Assembly: GCF_963576675.1 (NCBI RefSeq)
Contig: NC_088916.1
Span: 4,231,001 to 4,295,000 of the forward strand
Origin: Euphorbia lathyris
Taxonomy: Eukaryota > Streptophyta > Magnoliopsida > Malpighiales > Euphorbiaceae
Reading direction: 5' to 3'
DNA length: 64,000 bases
Shown: positions 9,811-22,519 of the stretch, one piece after another
How positions within the stretch are numbered: the first letter of the stretch is position 1
How the letters are laid out: every line of letters begins with the position of its first letter
Translations under genes and position numbers: made by a program
The notes under the pieces: model-generated
Database searches by the model: none
The model's input: the letters and a program-made list of their open reading frames with translations, nothing else
What the model was told of the DNA's origin: nothing

Positions 9811-12689
9811 AATAAAATTTAAAAGGACAAAATTTCGCTTCACCTATTTTATAATGATAAAACATTTATTTTTTCTTTTCTTCCAGATATAATCTTAGCA
9901 TCTCTAATATATATATTAATTAATTACTTAAACTTTTATATAATTGTAGACCTTTAGTTTAGCTGTATAGAACTTGTTTAATTATAAAAAAAATAAATGA
10001 AAAATATTTCAAAAAATATAAAATTAGGAGTCTATATAACATTTTAAATGTGAACTTTTTACCTCCAACAAATTTTATGGATAAAGAAAAAAATTATCAA
10101 GATTTATAATAATATTTAATATTAGTTTATGATCTGAACCACATTAAAAGAAAATAAGAAAAAGAAAAAGAAACTCACAGTCCAATCAAAGTTGATTTGA
10201 TCGATGAGAAGAGGTGACTGGTATCAGAACGGACGGACCGGTGAAGAACAACTAGTCCAATCCGTGTATGAATTGATGAAAGTGAAGCTGATTAACAGAT
10301 AACGGAATATAATAATTAAGTTGAAGAATATGATATTGATGAAGTGAATAACTTACTGAGAGTGAGAGTGAGAGTGAGAGTCTGAGAGAGGTAGCGATAA
10401 TTGAAGAGTGAGAGTGAGAAACAATAATTGAAGAGTAGCAGATAAAGGAGTATAATAATTAAGTTGAAAAATATGATATTGAAGAGTAGCAGATAAAGGA
10501 ATAACTTACTGAGAGTGAGAGTCTGAGAGAGGTAGCGATAATTGAAGAGTGAGAGTCTGATTGAGAGTGAGAAACAATAATTGAAGAGCAGCAGATAAAG
10601 CATAGAATGCCTCAACTTAAAAAGAGACTTTTACTTTACTTTTATGAAAGATATTCTCTCCATTATTATATTCATATGGGTCCTTTTCCTTTTTCTTCTT
10701 CGTTTCTTTCTCCCACTTTCTTTAATAAAAGATAAGATTTTTTAAAATTTTAATTAAATAATAATAAATACCTAAAATAACTTTTTTTCATATAAACTCT
10801 TAATTTGATGTTTACATACTTTAGATAAATACTGAACTTTAGTGCTTTTGAATATATTTGACTCATAATTTTTTTAAAATTTTATTAACTTGTCGCGTCT
10901 CAGTCACATGGATGACACATGATTGTCACGTGGCATAAATTATAAGCAAGATTTGCCGTGTCGTTAACATAGCAAATTTGACTTTTGGTTGACCCATCAG
11001 TCACCACATTAGCTTTTTGGTAGGAGTTTCACCGCATCAAGCCACGGTGACTTTATTAATACCGAAATGACGACTTTGTTGTCACAATGACTTTAGTGAC
11101 AATCAGTACACATACCCCATATTTTATTAACCTCGGATGCATTTGACCATCCAAGTGACAACCTAGATATAAATAAAGTAAGCACCGAATCTCAGCTCAA
11201 CGGAGAAACCGAACCTTCCATATCTTCAAGAATGGTACCTTGCACTTATGGCCACTAAGTTTAGGATCAGTTTCAAAAAGTCAATGAAATTCATTTGGTT
11301 TCAATAAAGCCATTGAACTTTTTTTTTCATTTAAGTCTTTCCAGCCAATTCAGACATAAAAGTCACTGAAATAGTGATGTGACACCCACATTGGAAAGAA
11401 CTTGTTGTTACTTATAACATGACAACCACGTGGCAACGTGTATGCTACGTGACACCAAAAGGAATACGTTTTTCAACGGTCACGTAACAGTTTCAAGTTG
11501 TTGAATTAAGTAAATAAAAAAATATAATTTTAACTATTGATTAAGCTTTTGGTTCAATTGGTTCCTTAACATGGTACCAAAACTTCTTATTAGACCAAGT
11601 GATCCAGAATTCAAATCCTAACAAAAGCCTTCTAATGATACAAACAAAAGCCTATATATTGCCGATGCTCTCTACAATTACAGCATAGAAAAACCTCAAG
11701 CATTCAAAATGCTCCTTATATGACTATCATAGTCTTCAAACACATCATAAACAAATGACATGAAGGAAACTGAATTTATTGAATAATAGAAACGAACCTA
11801 CAATGCTGGAAGCGTATGAAAGCATAACAACCATATTAAATGGTCAACTAACCATCACAAGTATAATTGCATCTGTCCTCTAACAAACATCTCTCGGACA
11901 AGCTTTGCCATAATAAAGAGTCCTTATAAATCCAGCCCTCCTAAAAAGCCACAAAATACAGGCATCAGTAACGTAAAACTTAGGGCAATTACTCCCAATG
12001 ACTTTTTTTTTACTTCTAGAAAAAACATATCAGCAATTTTCAGAAATTTTGAACAATATGGCAAATGACTCAGGGATGTTGATTTAATGCCCTTTCTAAA
12101 AAATTACCCACATACAAAAAAAAAAAAAAATTCCATTTGGACAATTAAATTCATCAACTCTAATAAGAAATTATGCTCCGAAGACCCACTAAAGTTATAA
12201 TTGTAGTTCACTGATTATTTAAAACAAAAGAAAGCAATCAAGAACTGCATCTTAATAGCATCCTCACACTTGTAAAACGAAAAAGAAAAAAACAAACACA
12301 GAACAGAATCATTAAAATAACATAAGAGAGGAAAGGAAGTTCATATGTAAAAAGGGAAAAAAAAAAGAGTGAATAGTCATATTTGTCTCTCTAAACTTCC
12401 TGTATCTTCTTCAAATTGATTACAAAATGAAAAGGGATTAATCTTATAATCAGATTTCTAAGATTTTGACAACAATGTTATTGTAAAATCAAAACTCGGA
12501 GATCTTTATACTTTATGCCAAGAATAGGAGTACAAAAGGAAAGTGAGCTAACCACTGAACTCTTTTTTTTTTATCTTACATGAGGATTAAGAAACAGCAA
12601 AAACGAAGGCAAAAGTAGGCCAAAAGGCACAGCAGCACAAAAGGAAAGTGAGCTAACCACTGAACTCTGAATAGCACGAGGAGCGATGC
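9811..12689. other. Intergenic part of the left arm between the NLR and BolA
   Basis: No gene is seen. From 9811 the sequence is collinear, inverted, with 46400 and downwards on the right arm. It contains a GA-rich minisatellite (10297-10600), foldback-type repeats at about 10880-11510 with CACGTGG-like and GTGACA motifs, and the BolA 3' flank (about 11640-12689). Short homopolymer runs occur. The block 11820-11960 is present three times in the window (also near 42540 and 63170). Confidence 0.6.
10297..10600. repeat. GA-rich minisatellite, irregular units
   Basis: Partly repeated units combine GAGAGTGAGAGTCTGAGAGA, GGTAGCGATAATTGAAGAG and AGATAAAGGA stretches. The same composite array, inverted, is at 45615-45905, with a different internal arrangement. 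Short ORFs in it are repeat artefacts. Confidence 0.7.
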
Positions 12690-13031
12690 TTATGAATGGG
12701 AAGCAACAGCAGAAGCAGATGCAGCAGTAGCTTGTTCCTCAAGAGGAGTCTTGGCTACAATGGAGAGAGCATGCAATCCAGATTGTAGCTCATCAGAGAG
12801 TGCATCATAGACCATGCGATGACGATTGACAAGGGTTTTGCGATCGAATTTGGGAGAAACAATCTTCAAATTGAAATGAGTCTCAGCATTATCGCCTTTA
12901 AAAGCAGCATGGCCGGCGTGCTGGTGAGAGACGTCGTCGATCTCAATTGAAGTTGCTTCTAATGCCGATTGCAATTTCGTTCTCATTCTCTGTGCCCTTG
13001 ACATCAACATGTTTACTCCTCGAGAACCCAT
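12690..13031 (-). CDS. BolA-like protein (113 aa), left copy
   Basis: A single-exon 113-aa ORF in the BolA family. It shows the conserved pattern HAGHAAFKG, ETHFNLKIVS, LVNRHRMVYDAL and a C-terminal GLHALSI, covering residues of about 15-100, with an Ala/Ser-rich tail. BolA proteins bind monothiol CGFS glutaredoxins and help handle [2Fe-2S] clusters; in plants they are found in plastid, mitochondrion or cytosol. No clear transit peptide is visible, so the location is open. The start at 13031 is preferred because an upstream in-frame extension possible in the right copy is closed by a TGA here. The intact twin is at 41624-41965 on the opposite strand. The two differ by a few substitutions, mostly in the tail, and both look functional. 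Confidence 0.9.
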   Translation of the reverse strand: MGSRGVNMLMSRAQRMRTKLQSALEATSIEIDDVSHQHAGHAAFKGDNAETHFNLKIVSPKFDRKTLVNRHRMVYDALSDELQSGLHALSIVAKTPLEEQATAASASAVASHS

Positions 13032-13095
13032 TTCCTCGATCTCTCTTCTTCAGTTCCACTTTTCATTCCGAGTTAGGTATTTTAGCAGATAAAAG

Positions 13096-13577
13096 GGTTA
13101 ATTACACCCATGGCCATTTAACTTTATACATTTTAATATTGTGGGCATTGGACTTCAATTCTTAAACGGTATGACCATTGAACTTTACAATTTTTTAACA
13201 CCGATTGCCACTCAACGCTTGAAAACAACCGTTGATGGTATTAAAATAAAAAATTCGAAGAGTTAATGATATTCTAAGGAACTTTAATTCTTGAAATTTT
13301 TCGTTTTGAGGTCATTTAGATGTTGTTTGGTTAACCGATAATAAATTTTTAGAGAGAGAAAGCTCCAAAAAATTGATTTTGGAAAATAAAAAAACGTGAT
13401 TTCATAGTAAATATCGTTCTAAACAACTTTAATTCTTAAATATTTTCATTTTGAAGTTGTTAACAGTCATTTTGAGGAGTTAGTTAAAGTTGAGTGAATA
13501 TCAGTATTAAAAAGTGTAAAGTTCAATAATCGTATTATTAAGAATTGAAATTCAGTGGTCACAATGTAATTTACCCA
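13096..13577. mobile_element. MITE with about 120-bp inverted ends and a 9-bp target duplication
   Basis: The ends GGGTTAATTACACCC and GTAATTTACCC are inverted, and similarity runs inward for about 120 bp. It is flanked by CAGATAAAA (13087-13095) and CAGATTAAA (13578-13586), a 9-bp target duplication with one mismatch, which suggests a Mutator-like MITE. The right arm near 41568 has the empty site with a single copy of that sequence. Confidence 0.75.
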
Positions 13578-13679
13578 CAGATTAAATCATATTATGATAA
13601 ATCTATATTGACCCCTAATGTTTTTTGGAAATAAAATTATCTTAAAAACTCATCACCTTTTTACTTAATACATGTTGCT

Positions 13680-14062
13680 TTTGGCTTTATACCCATTTAG
13701 ATCCCTAAACTAAAGCTTTAAAGTCAATTAGATCTCTAAACTATCAAAATCATCAATTAGGTCCTTAAACTAAGTAAAAGTTATCAATTGAGTCATCATC
13801 ATATCCTAAAATCAGAAATTGTGACTATTTAATATAGACTGTAATAATCTCTGTGTTGGTTCAAAATGAGTTTAGGGAATAGGGTCTGAAACTGTTCAAC
13901 CAAATGATTTTCGATGAGGCATCAATTGATGATTTTTGTTTAAAATAAGAGCTCAATTGATGATTTTTTGTTAGTTTAGGGACCTGATTGAGGATTTTAA
14001 TAGTTTAAGGTTTAATTGATTCTGAAGCCTTAGTTTAGGGACCCAAATAGGTATTATGTCGT
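13680..14062. repeat. Foldback MITE-like repeat
   Basis: The left half (ATACCCATTTAGATCCCTAA, then TCAATTAGATCTCTAAACTA) is the approximate reverse complement of the right half (GTTTAGGGACCCAAATAGGT). No target duplication was identified. No gene is present between 13578 and 14142. Confidence 0.55.
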
Positions 14063-14142
14063 TGCTTTTTATATTTGCTCCAAAACTTCAATTGTACCCT
14101 TAAATTTTTAAAAATTCTAAATAAGTCTCTATTTTTATCAAT

Positions 14143-15065
14143 GGCTAATTACAAATCTAGTCCAATTAAAAGGGTCCATTTACATATCTAACCCACTTTG
14201 CTTCAATATCACCAAATTAGACACTTTCATCCACTTTGGATAAGAATACTCATATTTCTATTCGATCCATTCTTCTTCTTCGATCGATTCTTCTTCTTCG
14301 ATCGATTCTTCTTCTTCTTTCTTCTTCGATCGAATCTTCTTCTTCGTTCGATTCTTCTTCTTTCTTCTTCGATTGGTTCTTCTTCTTCTTCTTCTTCGGT
14401 TCATGTTCTTCAATTTCTCATACCAATCGTTAGTGATTATTAAAGTATTATGTTTAATTTCCCGTAGAAATGGTATGTTTTTAGCTTATATACATGTTTT
14501 TCTTGCTAGTCTTGCCTCTTTCTTCATCTGTAATGGTATTGTTTCAATTTCCTCTATTTTCCACCATTTTCCGTCAATTTCCTCCATTGTTGTCGCATTT
14601 ATGACGAATTTGTCACATTTCGTCACAAATGCGACACCACTTCACAAATGCAACAATCGCTGTCGCATTTTGTCGCAAATGTGACAACTGCTGTCGTATT
14701 TCGTCGCAAATGAGACAAATCTTGTCGCATTTGCGACGAATTCGTCACAAATGCAACGTCACAGCAGTTCAGTTGTTAGATTTTTTTTTCTTTCTTATTT
14801 TTTAAGATTTTCTTCTTAATCCTCTTCCGCAGACACTAGTTCTTCAAAGGTTGAACGAAACAAAATCTCTTCTCTCTATAAACCACCGTCTTTTCGCCCG
14901 TTTGGGATGACGAGAAAGACGTTCAGAATCTGAGAAAGAAGATGAATTGAAATAAGGGTATTCTTGTCCAAAGTGGATGAAAGTGTCTAATTTGGTGATA
15001 TTGAAGCAAAGTGGGTTAGATATGTAAATGGACCCTTTTAGTTGGCCTAGATTTGTAATTAGCCC
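14143..15065. mobile_element. 923-bp TIR element (Mutator-like MITE) with a hairpin-rich core
   Basis: Inverted repeats of about 105 bp begin GGCTAATTACAAATCTAG and end CTAGATTTGTAATTAGCC. A 10-bp target duplication TTTTATCAAT flanks it (14133-14142 and 15066-15075). The core has a TTC-rich tract (14270-14400), which explains the Phe/Ser-rich ORFs, and a cluster of GTCGCATTT/AAATGCGAC palindromes at 14590-14762. No transposase was seen. Confidence 0.82.
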
Positions 15066-15363
15066 TTTTATCAATTGCATTCAATAACCTCTCAATCTTA
15101 TCCAATCGCATCAATAACTCTAAAATCTTAAGTATTTATCTATTTGACATTTTTTAACACGGCGAGCATTTTGACATGTGACAAATTGCATCCAACAAAT
15201 TCTATTGAAAAATATGATGTTATTGAATGCAACTAAACAAAAGTAGATGGTCATTTGGACCTTTTAAAAGTTTAAATGGGCAATTGAATTTTGAACTAAG
15301 TACATGGAAGAATTGATGTATTAGGCCTGTTAGAAATGTTGGTGTTTGCAGCATTACCTATCA

Positions 15364-18300
15364 CTAGTCGAAAACTCGTGCGATACACGAGGTATGAAAC
15401 TTTTATATAATTTAAATAAATAAATAAATTGACATATTTACTTTTAAATAATTTTATATCATAGTATGAAAAAAATTTATATTATGTATATTTGAAATTA
15501 ATATATGTTTTTTAATGATAATTCAAATTAAATTAATTTTAAAAATAATTGACTACTTTTTTTTATAGAATTTTAACTAAAGATGAATGATTTATTTATT
15601 TTTACAAAATTCAATGATTTGTACTTTTTAGAATTTTAATAAATTTTCATATTCTAAATATTCTGTGAAACAATAATAATAAAATAGCAGATTAATTAAG
15701 AAATATATTAGAATATAATAAAAAACCAAAAATTGAATTAAACGATAATTAAAATTAAATATTATATTTACGATACAAAAGAATTACAATATAGGTTAAA
15801 CAAAAATTGAATTAAACTAAAATTAAAATTAAATATTATATCTACGATACAAAAGAATTACAATCTATGTTAAAATGGAAGCAACATCAATATATTATTC
15901 TATAAACTATTACAATCAATACTTTTATAATGTTGCATATGAAAAAACTTTATCAATTCAATATGTTACATATAAAAAAATAAAATTCGTAAGAATTAGT
16001 CACAAATTCATCTTGATGATAATTATTTTGGTTGATGGAATTTCATGATCACCAAGTATTCGAATTCAATTATTCATTCTGCTACAATAACTCAATATAT
16101 CTAATTGAATCAGTTTAAGATTATGATTTCTCCTATTTTCATCTCGTAATATCTCATCAAGACATTCAATCAATTTGTTCTTCATTCTTTCACTATATAG
16201 AATATCAGCCATCCTCGCAGATATCACTTATTTGACTTCATTAATATTTTCTAATAATTATATATCCTTGAATTTTGTAAGTAAGAAAAACAAACAAAAA
16301 AATTGAAAAAAATGAAGTGACGAAAAAGATAATTAGGAGAGAACCATCTTCCTCTCGGGTTTTTTTTTTTAAATAAGAGAGAATGTCGAGACATAAGCCT
16401 ATAAAGAGGAGAGTGAAAATATTTTTTGCCTATTAATTAAACATTTTATTTTTTCTTAATGAAGTATTAAGTCCATAGATTAATTTTAGTTAAATAGAAT
16501 TAAATCGCAATTGTAACAACTCAGTACAAAAAAAACGTTTTATAATTAATATGTGAAATTAATTATATTAATTAGAATCATTATGCTCAACATTTGAGAA
16601 TTTGAAGAGATTCAAATAATAATATTTTCTTAAATAATATTTTTCAATAATTTGTCATATGATCATATTTCATTCTCATCTGTTAAAAACTCTTGAAATA
16701 CTAACAATTTTATACGAACCATAATATAATAGTTAAAAATTATATAAGCCAATGTTGCAAAAGCAATTATCTCAATATCCATAATTAATGTATATTTTTA
16801 GGATTTTGAGCATCAAAATTTATTTTTATTTACCTTGATTTTGAATTCGTATCTAGCATAATCCACATTCTTCAAGAATAAACATCTTATCAAGCGTATT
16901 AGACGCTTACAATCTCCTTGTCTAGAAAATTGGGAAAAAATAACTTCTCGATAATAATAATAATAATAATAATATAACATAATTTATATTGAAATAAACT
17001 TCATTGTAAGTATAATATTCCAATATCTCTTTAATATTTTATTTAATATGTCTCAAACTTCAATGAACAACTATCGTGTGAAACTTTATATCTATTTGTA
17101 CCAAAATGCATAAAAATAAAAAAATACAATCCATATCAATTAGCTAAACTCAAACTAAAAAAATGAGTGGATTTCAACATGTTCCGAATTAGAAAAATTA
17201 ATCTAACTTCAATTAAAACTAAAAATTGAGTTCAAAAAAGCCGAAAATCTAAATTTTAGTTAGAGTTAACAATCAAAACGATAATACCTAGGAACATATA
17301 CTAAAAAAGAATGCAAATATACAAAATCTTTATTTTAGTCATTTTGAAAAATAAATAAATAAAAAAGAAAACATGGATAAGGTAGCGAGAGGTATGGAAT
17401 CTGGATAACGACAGAAATGGAATTTCATCTCTGAAAGATAAAAGTATAACAACAATTGTTTAATAAAAATAAAACAACAGCACAATTGAGAAAGCCAAAA
17501 ATTGAGTTCATATAAAGCCGAAAATCTAAATTTTAGTTAAGAGTTAGCAATCGAAACGATAACGCCTAGCAACATATGCTAAAAAAAATACAAATTTACA
17601 AAATCTTTATTTTAGTCATTTTGAAAAAAAAAGACAAATAAAAAAGAAAACATGGATAAGGTAGCGATAGGTATGGAACCTGGGTAACGACAGAAATGGA
17701 ATTTCATCTCTGAAAAATGAAACTATAACAACTATTGTTTAATAAAAAGAAAACAACAACACAATTGAGAACAAAAATAACTACAACATATGAAAAAAAA
17801 TCGAATAATTACCTTGAGAAACATAAGAATTTCTTGTAATTTTTGACACTTTTGTGTTTTCCGGTTTTAGTTGTTCATGCATCTTCTATTTCTGTCGGAT
17901 TTCTTCAATTGAAGCTATCAGTTTGAAAAAAAAAAGACAAATAAAAAAGAAAATATGGATAAGATAGCGAGAGGTATAGAACCTGGGTAACAACAGAAAT
18001 GAATCTGAAAGATGAAACTATAACAACTATTGTTTAATAAAAATAAAACAACAACATAATTGAGAACAAAATAACTACAGCATATGAAAAAAAATCGAAT
18101 ATTTACCTTCAGAAATATAATAATATCTATCGTGACTAATGAATATAATGGTGGAATACTATCTATTATGCTTTATATATAAGTTTATTTGTGACTTTTG
18201 GATTTCCTTTGTTTTGTGTTTTTTCATCTTCCCGTAACTCTTGCTTTCTTTTATTATTTTAATTAATAGTCTAGTAATTATTTAATATATTATAAATATA

Positions 18301-18449
18301 ATTTTATTATTTTTAATTAATTAAATATTTATTTTTAATTAATTAAATATTTTTAATCTGATTTTTTACTACGTTGACAACTCATCAAAAAGACCTCTAA
18401 AACACTTCTTCTCATTTCTCTCTACTTCCGTAATTATATATAGTATAGA
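15364..18449 (-). mobile_element. Non-autonomous Helitron, about 3.1 kb
   Basis: On the minus strand the element begins TCTATACTATATA at 18449 and ends CTAG at 15364, inserted between A (18450) and T (15363), as is typical of Helitrons. A 3' hairpin (CTCGTG, five-base loop, CACGAG; 15375-15391) lies 11 nt before the end. No Rep-helicase ORF is present; the interior is AT-rich and contains three degenerate copies of a repeat near the 5' end. The call rests on termini and structure only. Confidence 0.75.
17216..18130. repeat. Three degenerate tandem-like copies inside the Helitron
   Basis: Copies at about 17216-17490, 17506-17830 and 17925-18130 share AACATGGATAAGGTAGCGA, TGGGTAACGACAGAAATGG and ATAACAACTATTGTTTAATA motifs. 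The third lacks the 5' part. They are probably internal amplification within the Helitron. Confidence 0.65.
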
Positions 18450-19300
18450 TTTGGACCGTGCTATCACATATAAATTTTGCGTAAAGTTAAAAAAAAATTA
18501 TGTTTTCACATTTTGTCGGAGAGGTATTTATGGAATTTTTTTTATTCAAATGAGACATGCTTTTTTTTTTTGCGATTAGAAAATAACTAAGGTATTTCGT
18601 GTTGCTAAAAACAAGAACGTCAAAATTAAAATTTCATAACCAAATTTTACCTTATATTCTATTGAGGAATCCATCGACCTTGACCAACAATCACCCACCT
18701 CACTTCGGGGCAGACCACAAAAGTTGCGATGCATAAATCCCCATTCCAGCTCCCTGCTTCTTCGTCCCAATAAGCGTTGGCCTTGTTTTCAAGGTGATTA
18801 GAATAAGAGGGAGGATCAGCAAGCTCGATAAGTGGAAAGGAACTGCATCAAACATCAACCTAGAAATTTGTGTTTTATCATTATAAATCAATTTGCTCGT
18901 TCCTTTTGCAAGAATAAGAATGCGAGCAACTATGCTTCTTCAAATATAAGAAGTACAAGAGTGGAAAACAACCACACCTTCCCGATTCCTCCCATACTTA
19001 GCCCCAAGAAACCAAATCCATAAAAGCTCATTATTAACCAGTATCTTTTTGAATCAAATAGGTATAATTTGTCCTAATTGAGTGATACCTCATGCTTAAT
19101 GGGGTGTTTACTTACCAAACTTCAACTTCAGACCTCCATAAGTCTAATTTAATTAATTAAGGTCATATATGTTCATTCATATTGGTCCTAACTCAATTAA
19201 CTCTCATTAAACAATCGTTACACACTAATCGTCTACTAACCGCACATTAATCGCATTATGCATATGAAACTTCTAATGAAATTGAGATGAATCTAAAATG
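18450..19300. other. Intergenic, no gene recognised
   Basis: Short ORFs on both strands show no convincing family. A stretch on the minus strand near 18700-18800 faintly recalls LINE RNase H and may be the 3' tail of the LINE remnant that follows, but this is weak. Confidence 0.4.
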
Positions 19301-22260
19301 TATGCATATTAATCATGAACATATATGAATATGTGATTGAGTAGGGTTTCAAGGATGTTACACAAAATATTTGCCAGATCTTTTATATTAAAAATTTCAG
19401 CAATCACTTCTTTATCCCTTCTACCACCAATTTCAAAAAAAAAAACCTTTGATTCTGTAATTTTCGGAGGTAAGACAATAGTGGGACAGTCTAGTGGCCC
19501 ATTTATAAGACAATGATCGAAACTAATTTTTAGATTATCTTCATTTCTCACTCTTCTCCTACAACCTCTTTGAAGCATAATCTAAGCTTCCAAAATACTT
19601 CTCCACGCAAAACTTGGATTACAACCTCTTACACCACTAATGAAATCGCCATGTTTGAAATATCTTGCCTTGAATGTGCTCGAGACCAGAGAGGACGATC
19701 CTATAATGAAGCGCCAACCTTGTTTACTAAGCAAAGCGATATTGAAATCTCTAAGCCTCTTGAAACCTATACCATCAGCCGACTTTGGAGCACAAAGTTT
19801 ATCTCATGTCATCCATCTAATCTCAGAGTTGTCGTTACACCACCAAAAGGCATTAAAAAGATGTTCAAACTTATTGCAAAGGGTAATTGGTATTAAAAAA
19901 AAGACATTCATAGCATATGTCGGAATAGCATGAAGCACAGTTTTTAACAAAATTTCTTTACCAGCTCTTGAAAGGGGTTTAGAATGCCATTAAATTTAGC
20001 TTAGTCTAAACGCGGTCTTTGATGAATTTTAAGACTTCACATTTGCTTCTACCAATCATAGATAGAAGACTTAAATACCTATCCTGATTTAAGGTCTTCA
20101 TGACCCCAAGCAGATTACAAATATCCACTCTCAATAAACTAGGCACATTGTCGTTGAAAAGAACTGCAGCCTTTTGATAACTTACCGCCTAACTTGAAGC
20201 TAACTCATATTCATGGAGAACCTCTTGAACAACTTGACTTTCATTCATGGAAGCTTGAAAAAATAAAGGCAAAAAGCATCCTGAGGCCCCTGATCTTTCA
20301 TTGTTTGGTGCATTAAGCCCTCGATCTTTTATTTAGACACATTGAGCCCCTGATCTTTCACCATTTGGTGCATTAAGCCCTCGATCTTTCATTTAGACAC
20401 ATTGAGCCTTTGATCTTTCATATATGGGTGTATTAGGCCCTTCCGTAAATCAATTAATATATAGGTTTATTAAGGGCATGTTTGGTTAGGTTTATATAAC
20501 TGCAGCGTTTCACATTTTCTCTGGACACTGCAACATTTTGGAGCTTTTCACGAAAAGCTCTTTTCATGAACAGTTTTTTTGTAGTTACTTGTTATTGATA
20601 AAATTACCCTTCTTATTTTCACAAAATGTGCTTCAATTTTAACATTATTTTTATTTTTAGAACATAATTATCGAAAAACAAGGTTTTATTGTGTTCAATA
20701 AATTTTTTATTTTTTATTTAAATTATTTTTATTAATTTGTATAATATATTTATTTTAGAATTTGTTATTTTTAGAACATCATTTGTTGTCACACCAAACA
20801 TGCCCTTAATAAACCTATATATTAATTGATTTATGGAAGGACTTAATACACCCATATATGAAAGATCAAGGGCTCAATGTGTCTAAATGAAAGATCGAGG
20901 GCTTAATGCACCAAATGGTGAAAGATCAGGGGCTTAATGTGTCTAAATAAAAGATCGAGGGCTTAATGCACCAAACAATGAAAGATCAGGGGCCTCAGGA
21001 TGCTTTTTGCCAAAAATAAATGATAATCGTTAACAAAGAACATGTGACTAACATAGAGAGCCGAACGAGCCACTTTATAACCATACCAGATATTCTATAT
21101 TTCCTTACTCCTGATCAAAGCACCCAGGCCCTCAACACAAATAATAAACAGGTAAGGGGATAGAGGATCCCATTGCTGTAAGCCTCTAAAAGGAATTATA
21201 GGATCTAACTCCTGACCTTCAATTACTATTTTATACTGAACATAAGAGATACAAATTAAAATCAATTCAACCCATTTTTTACAAAACTTAAACTTAAAAG
21301 GCATAGACATGATAAAACTCCATTGCAATCTATCATAGCCTTACTCATACTTAAAGCTGTCACACCATTGTGCCCTTGGGGTTTACGTTTGAGAAAATAT
21401 GTGGTTTCAAAAGTAATTAAGATATTGTTTGTAATTAATTTTTCAGGAATGAAAGTACTTTGAGGATCTGAAATCATAGAATTCAACATAGGCTTTAATA
21501 TGTCAGCGATAATCTTGGCAGTAATCTTATAGATGGCGTTACATAAAGAAATTGGTTGAAGATTAGACATAAAAACCAAATGCTAGTTCTTAGGAATTAG
21601 GACTATATTAATATTATTCAAACCCGGAGGCAAATGGCCAAACTGAAAAAAGTCTTTACACATTTTTATCACATCGATCCCCACCACAGACCAAAAATTG
21701 CGAAAGAACCCCAGATTCATTCCATCCGTAATAGGTGCCTTATCTGTGTGCATACTGAACAATATTGTTTTGCTCATCAGTAATAATAAGTTCGATGTTT
21801 TCTAACACCTTAAAAGAAAATATGTTAGAACATTGAAAAAGTTTTTAAAAATAATTTATCATAACTTCTCCCAAACATCTACCATTTTCATCAATGGGCT
21901 CGTCAATTCTATTACATCCTTTCCTCTTTGATGCAAACGAATGAAAGAACTTTGTATTGGCTTTCGTTGTTTTAAGCTGATGAGCTTTCGATTTTTGGTT
22001 CCAATACAACTCCACTATATTCAAAAATCGAAAAAACTCCTCGTGCTTTTATCTAAACTCCTTAATTCCCATTGTATCTCTACCGTCCGGCTACGCAACG
22101 AACTCAACTCTTCTTTAATTAGTTTCACCTTCTCTTTAGTATGAACAATACATCTATGCCTCCAACCAGCGAGCGTCTTACTATGCGCAATAATTTTTCC
22201 AATCAAATCACGAGAAGAGAAGAGAAAAGACTCAAACCTCCTCGACGATTTCCTTACATT
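19300..22260 (-). pseudogene. Decayed LINE ORF2 remnant on the minus strand, split by a MITE
   Basis: Reading leftwards from about 22260, fragments match plant LINE ORF2: a Lys/Glu-rich linker (22206-22021), the RT start with DKAPITDGMNLGFF (about 21750), NLQPISLCNAIYKI (about 21560), PFRGLQQWDPLSPYLF (about 21170), then, beyond the inserted MITE, a region with FAWRSILEA and LLQRGCRRRVRNEDN (19620-19500). Many stops and frame changes show it is dead. The element is interrupted at 20268-21011 by a MULE-type MITE. It is a different LINE family from the one at 2506-9802. Confidence 0.8.
20268..21011. mobile_element. 744-bp TIR element with about 225-bp inverted repeats, inserted in the LINE remnant
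   Basis: It begins GGCAAAAAGCATCCTGAGGC and ends in the reverse complement. The arms contain repeated TTAAGCCCTCGATCTTT and CCCCTGATCTTTCA units. A perfect 9-bp target duplication AAAAATAAA (20259-20267 and 21012-21020) points to the Mutator superfamily. Non-coding. A fragment of the same family is at about 62650-62755. Confidence 0.88.
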
Positions 22261-22328
22261 TGGGCATTCATTTTTTTGTTATGACTTAAGTATTTCATTT
22301 TATAAATGAAAATAACTTTAATATAGAA

Positions 22329-22367
22329 TTATTATTATTATTATTATTATTTTTTTTTTTTTTTTTT
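22329..22367. repeat. ATT microsatellite followed by a poly-T tract
   Basis: About seven ATT/TTA units run into an uninterrupted T run of about 18 bases, 150 bp upstream of the UPF0426 start. The rest of 22260-22519 is plain AT-rich DNA and probably contains the promoter and 5' UTR. Confidence 0.8.
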
Positions 22368-22519
22368 GAGAGTATCTACTTGTTTTTAGGACATGGAAAG
22401 AACGACGAAAAGAATGAAGATATTTTTCAAATTTTACTTCATAGTTCTCTTCTTACATAGAATTTAGACGGATAACATCCGCAAAAACAGTAGGGGTAAC
22501 TTAAGGGAAAAAAGAACTG

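Larger units (their letters stand above)
1..13635 (-). repeat. Left arm of a large inverted duplication
   Basis: This segment matches, in reverse orientation, the DNA from about 41500 rightwards. Collinear landmarks are the NLR coding region and its upstream flank, a GA-rich minisatellite (10297-10600 versus 45615-45905), the BolA downstream flank (about 11880-11960 versus 42540-42620), the BolA gene, and a short stretch upstream of BolA up to about 13635. Differences are explained by insertions private to one arm: a MITE and a LINE here, a copia element and a SINE on the right. The outer boundary lies beyond position 1. Confidence 0.8.

Noticed and set aside
10316..10615. 99-aa Leu/Tyr/Ser-rich minus-strand ORF
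   Set aside because: It is produced by the GA-rich minisatellite; the right-arm counterpart has a different unit order.
14198..14443. Phe/Ser-rich ORFs
   Set aside because: They come from the TTC-rich tract inside a MITE and have no domain.
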